Assembly (NCBI RefSeq): GCF_000224785.1
Contig: NZ_AGAV01000003.1
Span: 310,001-374,000, forward strand
DNA from: Lentibacillus jeotgali
GTDB taxonomy: Bacteria > Bacillota > Bacilli > Bacillales > Amphibacillaceae
Length of the DNA: 64,000 bases
Reading direction: 5' to 3'
Within the stretch, counting starts at the first letter, position 1, and each line of letters begins with the position of its first letter. Shown piece by piece: positions 34,405 to 43,780 of the stretch. The notes beneath the pieces are model-generated. The model made no database searches and had not been told where the DNA came from. It was given only the letters and a program-made list of their open reading frames with translations. The translations under genes were made by a program, and so were the position numbers.

Positions 34405-35163
34405 ATGAAAAAGAAAATAGGGATTGTATTAGCTGTAATACTAGGCATTTCCGCGCTGGGACTTGGAATGCTTCAGTCAAGTGCATCAGAAGCATCACCG
34501 AAAATGGACCGGCAGGAAATTGAGGATTTAATCAAAGCGCAGTATCCGGGTGAAGTTACCGAACTGGAACGGGAAAAAGAAGGCAACCGGACAGTATATG
34601 AAGCAGAAATACACGATGGCAGCAACGAATATGAGATTAAACTGGATGGCAACACGGGTGAGGTTTTAGAACTGGATAAGAAATTGGCTGCTAAAACTGA
34701 TAAAGATCAAAACAAAACCACTAACAATGAGAAAAAGTCCGTCAAGGCGGGCAATGCTCAGGACAACGCTGCAAAATCACGGGATGACGACGGTGATGAC
34801 AAAAAGGATTCCGGCCAGGACGATACCCGGATGAAATTAAGCCAAAGCCAAGATAGCAACAAAGCTGAAACCAGTAATAACACGTCACAAGAATCGGCGG
34901 TTATTGACACAGCCGAAGCAGAAAAAATTGCAAAAGGTGCATTCTCAGGTACGATTACTGAACTGGAACTCGATGAAGATGACGGCCAATTATATTATGA
35001 AATCAAAATGAAGTCTAAAAAGAAAGAGGCTGAAATCGAAGTTAACGCCTATACTGGTAACATTATGGTGATGGAAATTGATGGTAACGACGATGATGAT
35101 CATGATGACCATGAAGGTGACGACGTCGATGATCATGATGACGATGACAGAGACGATAATTAA
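34405..35163 (+). CDS. Exported protein with two PepSY domains and Asp/His-rich tail
   Basis: A 252-aa protein with an N-terminal signal or anchor (residues 5-25), a first PepSY domain (about 33-90, with GNTGEVLELD), a Lys/Asp/Ser-rich linker (95-165), a second PepSY domain (about 170-230, with AYTGNIMVMEIDG) and a tail of about 25 residues that is nearly all Asp and His. The tail suggests metal binding. YkoI in B. subtilis stands in the same place after its two-component pair. Confidence 0.82.
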   Translation: MKKKIGIVLAVILGISALGLGMLQSSASEASPKMDRQEIEDLIKAQYPGEVTELEREKEGNRTVYEAEIHDGSNEYEIKLDGNTGEVLELDKKLAAKTDKDQNKTTNNEKKSVKAGNAQDNAAKSRDDDGDDKKDSGQDDTRMKLSQSQDSNKAETSNNTSQESAVIDTAEAEKIAKGAFSGTITELELDEDDGQLYYEIKMKSKKKEAEIEVNAYTGNIMVMEIDGNDDDDHDDHEGDDVDDHDDDDRDDN

Positions 35164-35215
35164 TACGATCAGATCAGCTTAGATTAGCCTCTCAGGCTTT
35201 GGAAGGGGAGTCAAA

Positions 35216-36103
35216 TTGAAATACGAAAAAGGGCTATTTATTTATAATGGAACTGCCGGTAATGAAAATATCGAACAAAAATTATCACAGGTGCTCCCGG
35301 TTCTTGCAAAGGCGATCAAGAATCTGACTGTTATCCAGACGGAATCAATTGAAGAAGCGAAAGGCGTCTTTAGGGGATATGCTGCCAAAGTGGATATCAT
35401 GATAATTCTCGGAGGAGACGGTACACTTCATGAATGTGTAAACAGCATTGCACCTTTGGATCACCGGCCGGCGATTGCCGTTTTGCCCGGAGGTACATGT
35501 AATGATTTCAGCAGATCTTTAAACATACCGCAAAACCTCTACCAGGCAGCACAGGCAATTACAACAGGAGAAGTTGTGGATGTCGATGTCGGTAAATCGT
35601 TGAACAAATATTTTCTGAACTTTTGGGGTATCGGACTTGTTTCGGAAGCATCATTAAATATTGATGCAGAACAAAAGAAGAACTTAGGTGTCCTGAGTTA
35701 TTTTATGAGTACATTGCGCACGGTTAATCAGGCGGTGCCCTTTTCGTATAAAATTGAAACTGATCATGAACAGTATGAAGGCGAAGGTGTTTTGATTCTC
35801 ATATTGAATGGAAGGTTTATCGGCACACAGGAACTGCCTTTGCCGACAGTTACCCTTAATGACGGCAAGTTGGATGTGCTCGTCATCAAAAACTCCACAC
35901 TTGCCTCATTCAGGGAATTACTGGCAATGAACAAACCGGATATCAATTCACAACAGCTAACAGAACTCACCCATTTTCAAGCAACGTCGATAAAGGTATC
36001 AGCCCCTGAAGAAAAAGCAGTTGATATGGACGGGGAAGTTGATACGGCCACTCCGGACGACATAACAATTTTGCCGAAGCATATCCCGATGATAAAAAAA
36101 TAG
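35216..36103 (+). CDS. Diacylglycerol/lipid kinase family protein
   Basis: A 295-aa DAGK-catalytic-domain protein with the nucleotide motif IILGGDGTLHE (residues about 62-72) and the PGGTCNDFSRSL loop. TTG start at 35216 with GGGGAG upstream. Probably phosphorylates a lipid such as diacylglycerol; the substrate of this branch (YtlR/BmrU type) is not settled. Confidence 0.85.
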   Translation: MKYEKGLFIYNGTAGNENIEQKLSQVLPVLAKAIKNLTVIQTESIEEAKGVFRGYAAKVDIMIILGGDGTLHECVNSIAPLDHRPAIAVLPGGTCNDFSRSLNIPQNLYQAAQAITTGEVVDVDVGKSLNKYFLNFWGIGLVSEASLNIDAEQKKNLGVLSYFMSTLRTVNQAVPFSYKIETDHEQYEGEGVLILILNGRFIGTQELPLPTVTLNDGKLDVLVIKNSTLASFRELLAMNKPDINSQQLTELTHFQATSIKVSAPEEKAVDMDGEVDTATPDDITILPKHIPMIKK

Positions 36104-36197
36104 CCTGAAATGTGATATCAATCATAGCAGGCAACGATGAAAGTGGATTATAATTGTAATATAGAGGCGGGGGACCTCTGCTTAGTGAATAGCTTTT

Positions 36198-36238
36198 AAG
36201 AAGTAAACCTTTTGTTATCCAGGGTTTGCTTCTTTTTT
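36198..36238 (+). terminator. Terminator of the lipid kinase gene
   Basis: Stem AAGAAGTAAACC/GGGTTTGCTTCTT (one T-G pair) followed by six T. Confidence 0.8.
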
Positions 36239-36294
36239 AATAACGGCAAAAATGTGAAAGAAGGCTTTTTATGTCATGATTTTGTAATAAGTAT

Positions 36295-36319
36295 GTTTAA
36301 TTTGTTACAAAGCGGGTAT
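36295..36319 (+). promoter_or_regulatory. Consensus SigB promoter upstream of glutaredoxin-like gene
   Basis: GTTTAA (36295-36300), a 13-nt spacer, GGGTAT (36314-36319): exact match to the SigB consensus, 50 nt before the start codon. The window carries sigB itself at 53.8 kb. Confidence 0.85.
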
Positions 36320-36369
36320 ACATCAAAAACCGGATATTTCATGTCCATATAGAATGAGGGGGATCCTAA

Positions 36370-36642
36370 GTGAACGAACAAGAAGTGATTGTTTACACCA
36401 GTGAAAATAGTTCACAGTGTGAGAAGCTGCTGAATCAACTAAATCAATGGAAGATTGATTATAAAGAGCGAAATGTAACCGAGCATAAGGAATACCTGGG
36501 TGACCTTCAGGAAGAGGGGATATTCGGTACGCCTGCAACATTTGTGGATGAAAAAGTTGTACTGGGTGCACAGTTCAATAAAATTAAACATGTTCTGGGT
36601 ATGTCCGATCAATATCACTCGTATACGTCATTTAAGCGTTAG
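36370..36642 (+). CDS. Glutaredoxin-like protein lacking the first active-site Cys
   Basis: A 90-aa thioredoxin-fold protein of the NrdH/glutaredoxin type: VIVYTSENSSQCEKLL at the N terminus, GTPATFVDEKVVLG with the cis-proline and GAQF in the second half. The usual CxxC reads SSQC, so only the second cysteine remains (C18 region), giving a monothiol arrangement with the Cys in the less usual position. GTG start with GAGGGGG upstream. Placed under a SigB promoter, so a general-stress role is likely. Confidence 0.8.
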   Translation: MNEQEVIVYTSENSSQCEKLLNQLNQWKIDYKERNVTEHKEYLGDLQEEGIFGTPATFVDEKVVLGAQFNKIKHVLGMSDQYHSYTSFKR

Positions 36643-36723
36643 CTGAGGCAAGGATGGGGCATATCACACATTTTAAGGTGTTTTTCATATAATAACGAAA
36701 GACCATTAAAAGAGGTGTGTGTT

Positions 36724-37074
36724 ATGCGAAGAAGACCCTATCCTTATCAGCAGCCCTACTACAGCAGTCAAGCAAATTTTAACCCTCATACAGTTAATCC
36801 AATCAGTGAAAACGCACAATATTATCCAACAGCATTTGACGTGTATGCCAAACCGAAACAGCCCGCTAATTGGATGGCTAATCCTTATGGAGAAGCAATA
36901 TCTCCCCATCAGCCTAAGTCAAGTAATCCCTTGTATTATTTTCAGGATCATAACGGTGAACTCGACCTTGATAAAATACTTTCAACGGCAGGACAAGTAG
37001 CAGACACAGTCCAGCAGATGTCACCTGTTATTAAGCAAGCGAGTCATATTATTAACCGATTTGATAATTCTTAA
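36724..37074 (+). CDS. yppG: YppG family protein
   Basis: A 116-aa protein with a Tyr/Pro/Gln/Asn-rich N-terminal half (MRRRPYPYQQPYYSSQ) and a C-terminal domain with LYYFQDHNGELDLDKILSTAGQ, the YppG signature. Such proteins occur in sporulating bacilli and resemble coat-associated proteins. AGAGGTG precedes ATG 36724. Confidence 0.8.
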   Translation: MRRRPYPYQQPYYSSQANFNPHTVNPISENAQYYPTAFDVYAKPKQPANWMANPYGEAISPHQPKSSNPLYYFQDHNGELDLDKILSTAGQVADTVQQMSPVIKQASHIINRFDNS

Positions 37075-37174
37075 CAACCGTCCGGGATGCCAGCATCTTC
37101 GGATTATTTTGGTGTGAATTAATAATTGCAGTTTAGGAAAAATGAAGATATACCGAATCTTAAGGAGAATTCTC

Positions 37175-37888
37175 ATGACTGGATGTCTTATCATTCACGG
37201 ATATACGGGAAGCCCGTATGAAGTCGGACCACTGGCAGATTACCTGAGAGAATATACAGACTGGCATATTAAAGTGCCCACACTCCCGGGGCACGGCAGC
37301 GAACTGGCATTGGATAATGTGTCACATGAGAAATGGCTGACGGCGGCCGAGGAGTCACTCAAGCAGCTAAACGAGAAAACGGACACGATATATTTGATTG
37401 GATTTTCGATGGGCGGTATGATAGCGGCTTATCTGGCGTCCAAGCATAACATTGATAAGCTGGTCCTCCTCGCGCCATCAGGAAAATATTTATCGTTTCG
37501 GCAAATTATACGGGATGTTAAAGGTGTGGTCGCTGACGGGTTTAAGGGGAAACTAAAGCAGAACAATCTTTATTTACATTATAAACGCAAATGGGGAACG
37601 GTGCCGTTTAAGGCGAATATTGAATTCCTTAAACTCATCCGGTTTACCCGACGGTATCTAAGCAAAGTCACATCACCTGTCCTGATCGCCCACGGTCAGC
37701 AGGACATGATGGTGCCGTATAAAACGGGCTATTACCTGGATAAGGAAATTACATCGGAACAGAAAGAGGTCGTCTTTTTTGAACGCTCAAGGCATCTGAT
37801 TTGTCTGGGTGATGACAACATTACACTAAATAAGATGGTTTATGACTTTCTAACCAGAGGAAAAGAGGAGGGTGCAGTTACTTCATGA
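37175..37888 (+). CDS. Alpha/beta hydrolase, carboxylesterase (Est30-like)
   Basis: A 237-aa serine hydrolase. Oxyanion segment IIHGYTGSP, nucleophile in GFSMGG (S about 85), acid in AHGQQDMMVP and His in ERSRHLICLG. ATG 37175 follows AAGGAG; the upstream in-frame ATG lacks an RBS. Similar to thermostable Bacillus carboxylesterases acting on short acyl esters. Confidence 0.87.
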   Translation: MTGCLIIHGYTGSPYEVGPLADYLREYTDWHIKVPTLPGHGSELALDNVSHEKWLTAAEESLKQLNEKTDTIYLIGFSMGGMIAAYLASKHNIDKLVLLAPSGKYLSFRQIIRDVKGVVADGFKGKLKQNNLYLHYKRKWGTVPFKANIEFLKLIRFTRRYLSKVTSPVLIAHGQQDMMVPYKTGYYLDKEITSEQKEVVFFERSRHLICLGDDNITLNKMVYDFLTRGKEEGAVTS

Positions 37889-37904
37889 GCATCCTCCTCT
37901 TTTT
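37865..37904 (+). terminator. Terminator overlapping the end of the esterase gene
   Basis: Stem GAGGAGGGTGC/GCATCCTCCTC followed by five T; the stop codon is in the loop. Confidence 0.82.
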
Positions 37905-37928
37905 CTGCCTCCAGTCTCCGATACTGAT

Positions 37929-38783
37929 TTAATTTTTAAAAAACGAAATAACCAGGCCGCCTTCTCCTGCATACGTGGCAATCAATGGCCCCATGTCTGT
38001 TAGGTAGGCATCCTTGAAAGGGTATCTTTCCTGGATGTCTGCAAGTACTTTCCTGGCACGGTCTTCAGCGTTGCAATGGGTCATGGTAATAATCTTGTCC
38101 TCGACGTTTTTGGTATATTCATCGATTTGTTCAACAAACCGTCTGATCGATTTTTTATCGCCGCGCACTTTTTCTGTAACTTCGATGGTGCCCTCATCAC
38201 TTCCGCGCATCAGCGGTTTAATGTTCAATGTTTTGGCAATTGTCCCCTTTACGCGGTCAAGACGCCCGCCGAGAATCAGGTTGTCCAGCGTTTTCAGAAC
38301 AAACAGCGTATTCGTCTGCTCAATCCGCTCATATAAATGATTAACGAGTTGTTCAGACGTATAATTTTCGTCTATTTTTGTTTTGGCTTCATGGAGTAGC
38401 AGTGAAAGACCGCAAGAAGCGGTTTTGGAGTTGATAACTTCGATTTGTCTGTCCGGTTCTTCTTCAAGCAGCATATTTTTAGCTAGTACCGCATTTTCAT
38501 ATGTGATACTCAAGCCTTTTGAGATACTTAGCATAATGATTGGCGTATCGGGACTGATTTGTTTGTATGCCTCATAAAAATCATTCGGGCTTGGTGCCGA
38601 TGATTGTGGCAGTTCATCTGTTTCGGCCATTTTCTGATAGAATGCTTCCAGATTCATCGTCACGCCGGCTTTATATTCCTCATCCCGGAAACGCAAATAA
38701 AGTGGTACAACCCTTATATCAAGCGTCTCATTCAAACGTTTTGGGATGTCCGATCCGCCGTCGGTCATTAATTGTATACGCAT
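37929..38783 (-). CDS. DegV family fatty-acid-binding protein
   Basis: A 284-aa EDD-fold protein. DGGSDIP at the N terminus, SSAPSPNDFYEAY (TSQPS-like loop) and the long C-terminal helix/strand part with LDNLILGGRLD are DegV hallmarks. Members bind fatty acids, and several serve as FakB carriers for the FakA kinase; no FakA gene is in the window. ATG 38783 chosen over a TTG four codons upstream. Confidence 0.87.
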   Translation of the reverse strand: MRIQLMTDGGSDIPKRLNETLDIRVVPLYLRFRDEEYKAGVTMNLEAFYQKMAETDELPQSSAPSPNDFYEAYKQISPDTPIIMLSISKGLSITYENAVLAKNMLLEEEPDRQIEVINSKTASCGLSLLLHEAKTKIDENYTSEQLVNHLYERIEQTNTLFVLKTLDNLILGGRLDRVKGTIAKTLNIKPLMRGSDEGTIEVTEKVRGDKKSIRRFVEQIDEYTKNVEDKIITMTHCNAEDRARKVLADIQERYPFKDAYLTDMGPLIATYAGEGGLVISFFKN

Positions 38784-38900
38784 CTCTTCACCCAATCCAA
38801 TTGTGTCGTGTACTCATTATATCAGTTTTAATAGCAGTAAAAAGCAAATTGACAACATTAGATGAAATCGCCGAAATTAAGAGTGAAAATGCTTTTTCAG

Positions 38901-39806
38901 TCAATTCCGCTGCGATATTGTGACTTTTCGCTTCTTTGTCGTGCTCATGATAAATAGGAACAACCCGAACAGGACGATTGAGCCGCCGAGCCATTGTGAC
39001 CATGTAATTGTCTCGCCCAGTATGAAAAAGGCCAGGATGGATGCGCCGACCGGTTCAAACACGATTCCCATTGAGATGGTTGCCGTGCTCAGCCACTTTA
39101 ATGCCCAATTAAATAATGTGTGCCCTAAGAAAGTCGGGAAAATCGCTAATGCTAAGAAAATGAACCAATGATCGGCGGAATATCCGAAAAAGGAATTGCC
39201 AGCAATCAGGTTATATAATATGAGTGTTAGTGAGCTGATGCCATATACAACGAACGTGTAGGTCATGAGCGACAGCCGTTTTCTGACCTGTTGCCCCATC
39301 AAAAAGTACGCTGTTATCAAAACCGCTCCCATTAGTGCAAGCATATCGCCGAACAAAGCGATGCCACTGATTTGGAAGTCCCCCCAGCTGATAATCACAC
39401 TTCCGAGAAGTGCAATGATCATACTGATGATGGCGCCATATGAAAACCGTTCCTTGAAAAAGAAATATGTTCCCAAAAATGCAAATATCGGCTGTAGTGT
39501 TACGAGAACGACAGAACTTGCCACAGATGTATAATTCAGGGATTCGAACCAGACAATAAAATGAAATGCAAGAAAAATACCGGCCAATGCTGAGAACAGC
39601 CAGTCCCTTTTTTGGATGAATTGAAATTCGTCCCGGTTTTTCAGCAAGATGTACGGTGCCATGATCAGTACTGCCAGCACCAGGCGATAATTTGCAATAA
39701 TAGCCGAGGGTGCCTGATCCGCCAGTTTAACCAGCACTGCTGAGGTTGAAACAGAGATGACACCGATAACCACCGGAATATATGGATTAATCGGAGGGAA
39801 CCGCAT
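38901..39806 (-). CDS. EamA/DMT superfamily transporter
   Basis: A 301-aa protein with ten predicted TM segments arranged as two EamA repeats (first around STSAVLVKLADQAPSAIIANYR, second around GHTLFNWALKWLSTATISM; both within the membrane region). ATG 39806 has a near-perfect AAAGGAGGTT. Exports small metabolites in other members; substrate unknown. Divergent from cshA. Confidence 0.87.
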   Translation of the reverse strand: MRFPPINPYIPVVIGVISVSTSAVLVKLADQAPSAIIANYRLVLAVLIMAPYILLKNRDEFQFIQKRDWLFSALAGIFLAFHFIVWFESLNYTSVASSVVLVTLQPIFAFLGTYFFFKERFSYGAIISMIIALLGSVIISWGDFQISGIALFGDMLALMGAVLITAYFLMGQQVRKRLSLMTYTFVVYGISSLTLILYNLIAGNSFFGYSADHWFIFLALAIFPTFLGHTLFNWALKWLSTATISMGIVFEPVGASILAFFILGETITWSQWLGGSIVLFGLFLFIMSTTKKRKVTISQRN

Positions 39807-40055
39807 ATATAACCTCCTTTGTTGACGTCTTCGTTTATTGAACCTTTTCCGCATGTAACTAGCAGCAGATCCATGCGAGTGATTAAACTGCCAGTAAAGA
39901 CCGAACCAGCGGGCCTGCAACCCCTCTTCTGGTTAAAGTGCCTCTATGTATTTTATCATGCACCAATAAAAAAATCATTATAGGAAGTAGTGGATATTAC
40001 CTTAGTGACTGTGTTAATATAAAATGACTGTTATTTTGGATGAGAGTTCACGGAT

Positions 40056-40091
40056 GAGGCCTTTTTCCATTACTGGGAAAAGCCTCTTTTT
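40056..40091 (+). promoter_or_regulatory. Terminator-like hairpin in the cshA leader (putative attenuator)
   Basis: GAGGCCTTTTTCC / GGGAAAAGCCTC followed by TTTTT on the plus strand. Lies 56 nt before the cshA start, in the 340-nt gap (39807-40146) whose other flank is the divergent EamA gene, so no plus-strand gene needs a terminator here. An AT-rich -10-like region (AATATAAAAT, about 40016) precedes it. Confidence 0.55.
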
Positions 40092-40146
40092 ACAGCTATC
40101 ATACGTTAACTGATATATTGAAATGAAAAAGGAGAAGATTTATAAA

Positions 40147-41634
40147 GTGACAACATTCAAGGAATTAAATATTTCACAGGCCATTATGAAAGCATTACAA
40201 AAAATGGGCTTTGAAGAAGCAACACCAATTCAGGCGGAAACGATTCCGCTTGCCATAGAAGGTTATGACGCAATTGGACAAGCACAGACAGGGACTGGAA
40301 AGACTGCCGCATTCGGTATCCCGATGATTGAAAAAATCGATCCGCAGCAACGTAAGATTCAAGGATTGGTCGTTGCCCCGACAAGGGAATTGGCAATTCA
40401 GGTTGCTGAAGAATTGAACAGACTCGGCAAAATCAAAGGTGTACGCTCTATGTCAGTATACGGCGGCCAGCATATGGAACGCCAGATACGTGCTTTGAAA
40501 GATGGACCGCACATCGTCGTCGCGACACCCGGAAGACTGCTTGATCATATGCGCCGCAAAACAATCCGGACGGAAAATATTCGGACAGCTGTTTTGGACG
40601 AAGCAGATGAAATGCTGAACATGGGCTTCATTGACGATATCCGCGATATCCTGAAAAACATCCCGGAAGAGCGGCAGACATTGCTGTTTTCTGCAACCAT
40701 GCCAAAAGAGATCCGTGATATTGCAACGAACCTGATGAAAAGTCCCAAAGAAGTCAAAGTGAAAGCTAAAGAGATGACGGTTGAAAACATCGATCAGTAT
40801 TTTATTGAAGTTCCTGAGAAACAGAAATTCGATACCTTAACCAACCATCTGGACTTCTATGCACCTAAACTCGCCATCGTCTTCAGCCGGACGAAAAAAC
40901 GTGTGGATGAAATCACCGACGGGCTTCAGGCACGCGGGTTCCGCGCAGAAGGGATTCATGGGGATCTGACACAGGGAAAGCGGATGTCCGTTTTGAATAA
41001 ATTTAAAAATAATCGGGTCGATGTACTTGTAGCCACGGATGTAGCGGCACGGGGACTGGATATTTCCGGTGTAACCCACGTTTATAACTTTGATATCCCG
41101 CAGGACCCGGAAAGCTATGTGCACCGGATTGGACGTACCGGCAGGGCAGGTCGTACAGGAGAGGCCGTGTCATTTATTACACCGCGGGAAATCGCCCATT
41201 TGAATGTAATCGAAAAAGTAACGAAAAGTAAAATGAAGCGTATGGCGCCTCCGACTTATCAGGAAGCGAAGCGCGGTCAACAGCAGGCGGCAGCAGACAA
41301 ACTGCGGAAAAAGATTGACCAGCAGGATCTGCAGGATTATCAGGAAACCGCCAGTGAGCTGCTTCAGGATCATGACTCGATAACGGTTGTGGCTGCTGCC
41401 CTTAAAATGATGACGAAAGAGCGACGCAATGCTCCTGTCAATATTTCATCCGTTCAGCCGATCAGCGTGAAAAAAGCGCAGCGCGGCGGCAAGAACAATA
41501 AAGGTAGAACACAGAACAAGAAATTTTATGGAAAACGCGGACAAGGCGGACGCAAGCAAGGGGGCCGCAACCAAGGCGGGCGAAATCGAAAAGGGAACTA
41601 CCAGAAGCACCGCAGCCGCAAACCGAATAATTAA
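40147..41634 (+). CDS. cshA: DEAD-box RNA helicase CshA
   Basis: ATP-dependent RNA helicase acting in mRNA turnover and cold adaptation. 495 aa with Q motif [14 protein letters not shown], motif [13 protein letters not shown] (VLDEADEML), SAT, and [10 protein letters not shown]; Arg/Gly-rich C terminus from about residue 445 ([18 protein letters not shown]). GTG 40147 gives the usual [10 protein letters not shown] start and has AAGGAG upstream; an ATG at 40123 lacks an RBS. First gene of the cshA-ydbS-ydbT order of B. subtilis. Confidence 0.93.
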   Translation: MTTFKELNISQAIMKALQKMGFEEATPIQAETIPLAIEGYDAIGQAQTGTGKTAAFGIPMIEKIDPQQRKIQGLVVAPTRELAIQVAEELNRLGKIKGVRSMSVYGGQHMERQIRALKDGPHIVVATPGRLLDHMRRKTIRTENIRTAVLDEADEMLNMGFIDDIRDILKNIPEERQTLLFSATMPKEIRDIATNLMKSPKEVKVKAKEMTVENIDQYFIEVPEKQKFDTLTNHLDFYAPKLAIVFSRTKKRVDEITDGLQARGFRAEGIHGDLTQGKRMSVLNKFKNNRVDVLVATDVAARGLDISGVTHVYNFDIPQDPESYVHRIGRTGRAGRTGEAVSFITPREIAHLNVIEKVTKSKMKRMAPPTYQEAKRGQQQAAADKLRKKIDQQDLQDYQETASELLQDHDSITVVAAALKMMTKERRNAPVNISSVQPISVKKAQRGGKNNKGRTQNKKFYGKRGQGGRKQGGRNQGGRNRKGNYQKHRSRKPNN

Positions 41635-41643
41635 AAGGACAGC

Positions 41644-41680
41644 AAAAGGCTCGGTCGGTATTCCGGGTCTTTTTATTTTT
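41644..41680 (+). terminator. Terminator of cshA
   Basis: AAAAGGCTCGG / CCGGGTCTTTTT stem with two wobble pairs, then an extended T-rich tract. Confidence 0.78.
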
Positions 41681-41814
41681 TTTGTTTGCAATTTCTACAA
41701 GGGAGATCCTTAAACCCGGACAGTTATTATCTATTAAAAATATCGAAACTTTGATAATATAAATTCGTATAGGATAATGGAGCTAATTTACTGTATTAGG
41801 GGGAAGTGACGATT

Positions 41815-42294
41815 ATGCGACAGCCACCGGTTAACCGGATTGCACCCGATGCCATCAAAGCATGGAAAATTTCGGCTGCACTCGCTGAAGGGGTGATCTG
41901 GCTAGTAACGATTGCGCTCTTCGTATTGGCATTTATATTTGAATTTTCTTATTGGTATGGCGCCGGAGCAGCTCTAATCAGTATGATAACGACTGTTTTA
42001 TTTGTGTTTGTGCTGCCAAAGGTACGTTGGAGAAGATGGCGCTATGAAGTGTTCGAGCAGGAGATTTATATTCAGCATGGGATATTAATTGTTTCGCGCA
42101 CGCTTGTACCCATGATCCGTGTACAGCATGTTGATACAAAACAGGGACCGATTCTAAAAAAATACAATTTGGCAAGTGTGGAAATTTCCACTGCTGCCAC
42201 TACCCACGAAATTCCTGCTCTGCTGGAAGAAGATGCATCGGAACTGAGGGACAGAATTTCGGCACTGGCAAGGGTGGATGAAGACGATGTTTGA
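41815..42294 (+). CDS. ydbS: PH-domain membrane protein YdbS
   Basis: A 159-aa protein with two TM segments (residues about 22-64) and one bacterial PH domain (bPH2, IYIQHGILIVSRTLVPMIRVQHVDT, read in part). GGGGGAAG lies before ATG 41815. It overlaps ydbT by 17 nt. In B. subtilis ydbS/ydbT contribute to resistance against amylocyclicin-type bacteriocins. Confidence 0.87.
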   Translation: MRQPPVNRIAPDAIKAWKISAALAEGVIWLVTIALFVLAFIFEFSYWYGAGAALISMITTVLFVFVLPKVRWRRWRYEVFEQEIYIQHGILIVSRTLVPMIRVQHVDTKQGPILKKYNLASVEISTAATTHEIPALLEEDASELRDRISALARVDEDDV

Positions 42295-43726
42295 AGCGAA
42301 ACGATTACATCCGGCAGCTATTATTTTTAATTTGATTAGAACAGTAAGGGAATTTTTATTTGCCATTATCCTTGGCTTTATTACATTCAGGGATGAGTCA
42401 CTATTATATTTTGTCCTGATTTTAGCAGGTTTAGTGGTCATCTTTATTGGGGCCAGCGTACTTACCTGGTATCGCTACACTTACCGGATAGAAGATGATG
42501 AACTGCGTATCGAATATGGGGTTTTTATCCGCAAGAAGCGCTACATATCCAAAAATCGCATCCAATCAATCGATCTGACATCAGGCATTATTCACCGGAT
42601 TTTTAAACTGACAAAGGTGCAAATTGAAACAGCAGGATCCGGCATGAGCGCTGAAGCTTCACTAAGTGCGGTTAAGTTGGAAGAAGGGGAAGCTATAAGG
42701 GCTGAGTTGAAAACATCAGGTACACACCAACAAGCTGCTGATGATCCCCATGAGGAAACTGGTGAGTGGGCGGAAAAGACAAATCCATCTTCAACAATCA
42801 GCTTTAAACGGTTATTTATTGCGGGAACTACATCGGGTAGTATCGGTGTTATTTTGGCATTGGGAGCAGCCGGTTTTTCCGAACTTGAGCAATTTATTCC
42901 GGAGTCATTTTTCGATGAGACACTGGAATGGGTTATCGGGTTGGGGATCATTATTTTAATTGTAATGGCTTTTTTTGCCTTATTATTATTCTGGCTGCTG
43001 GGAATTGCCGGAACGATGATTAAATACGGCAAGTTTACCATCACAAAAAATGAAAATGAGCTGTTTATCACACGCGGTCTCCTGGAAAAAAAGCAATCGA
43101 CGATACCGTTAAAACGAATCCAGGCTGTTGGTATTCAAGAAAGCATCATCAGACAGCCGCTCGGCTATGTCACAGTGTTTGCGGAAATAGCTGGTGGTTC
43201 CGCGAATAAAGGGGAAGACTTTTCATCAATTCTTTTCCCGATTATGAAGCGGGATGAAGTGGAGGCATTTCTGGAAACCTTTTTGCCTGATTATGCCGGG
43301 CTGCATGAGCTGACACCATTACCGAAGCGGTCGCGGAAATTTTATATTATGCGGTCTTCTGTGTTGTTTGTGTTGATTGTTGCAACAGTGGCTATTTTCT
43401 TTCCATCGTTTGTCTGGGCGCCGGTATTACTGCTGATTGCCGGTGTCTTCCTGGGCAGGCTCCGGCATAAGGATGGCGGTTTTAACGTACAGGGTCAAAG
43501 GTTGACAATCCGCCATCGGGTGTTCAGCAGGAATACGATCATGCTATATCATAAGCGGGTCCAGGCCTTTGAGAAAAAACAGCATAAAGTGCAGCGATTA
43601 CAGAATCTGGCCAGCATGACGCTTTCTATAGTTGGGAGAATGGGAACAGGTACACACTTTACCATCAAGGACCTTGAGGAATCTCATGTTGATGAATTAT
43701 CAGATTGGTATTCGCGGAGAAATTAA
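42278..43726 (+). CDS. ydbT: PH-domain membrane protein YdbT
   Basis: A 482-aa membrane protein with several TM pairs and three bPH2 modules (around residues 65-150, 260-335 and 400-475; each has a Y-ISKNRIQSIDL or IPLKRIQAVGIQE-like strand). Works with YdbS. The start overlaps the ydbS end; an alternative ATG at 42287 is possible. Confidence 0.87.
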   Translation: MKTMFEAKRLHPAAIIFNLIRTVREFLFAIILGFITFRDESLLYFVLILAGLVVIFIGASVLTWYRYTYRIEDDELRIEYGVFIRKKRYISKNRIQSIDLTSGIIHRIFKLTKVQIETAGSGMSAEASLSAVKLEEGEAIRAELKTSGTHQQAADDPHEETGEWAEKTNPSSTISFKRLFIAGTTSGSIGVILALGAAGFSELEQFIPESFFDETLEWVIGLGIIILIVMAFFALLLFWLLGIAGTMIKYGKFTITKNENELFITRGLLEKKQSTIPLKRIQAVGIQESIIRQPLGYVTVFAEIAGGSANKGEDFSSILFPIMKRDEVEAFLETFLPDYAGLHELTPLPKRSRKFYIMRSSVLFVLIVATVAIFFPSFVWAPVLLLIAGVFLGRLRHKDGGFNVQGQRLTIRHRVFSRNTIMLYHKRVQAFEKKQHKVQRLQNLASMTLSIVGRMGTGTHFTIKDLEESHVDELSDWYSRRN

Positions 43727-43732
43727 TTGTTC

Positions 43733-43774
43733 AACTGACAATCAGCTGCTGGAAGCGTTCACTGATTGTCAGTT
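43733..43774. terminator. Convergent terminator between ydbT and the rhomboid gene
   Basis: Perfect 13-bp stem (AACTGACAATCAG and complement) with a 16-nt loop. Confidence 0.72.
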
Positions 43775-43780
43775 CATTTT

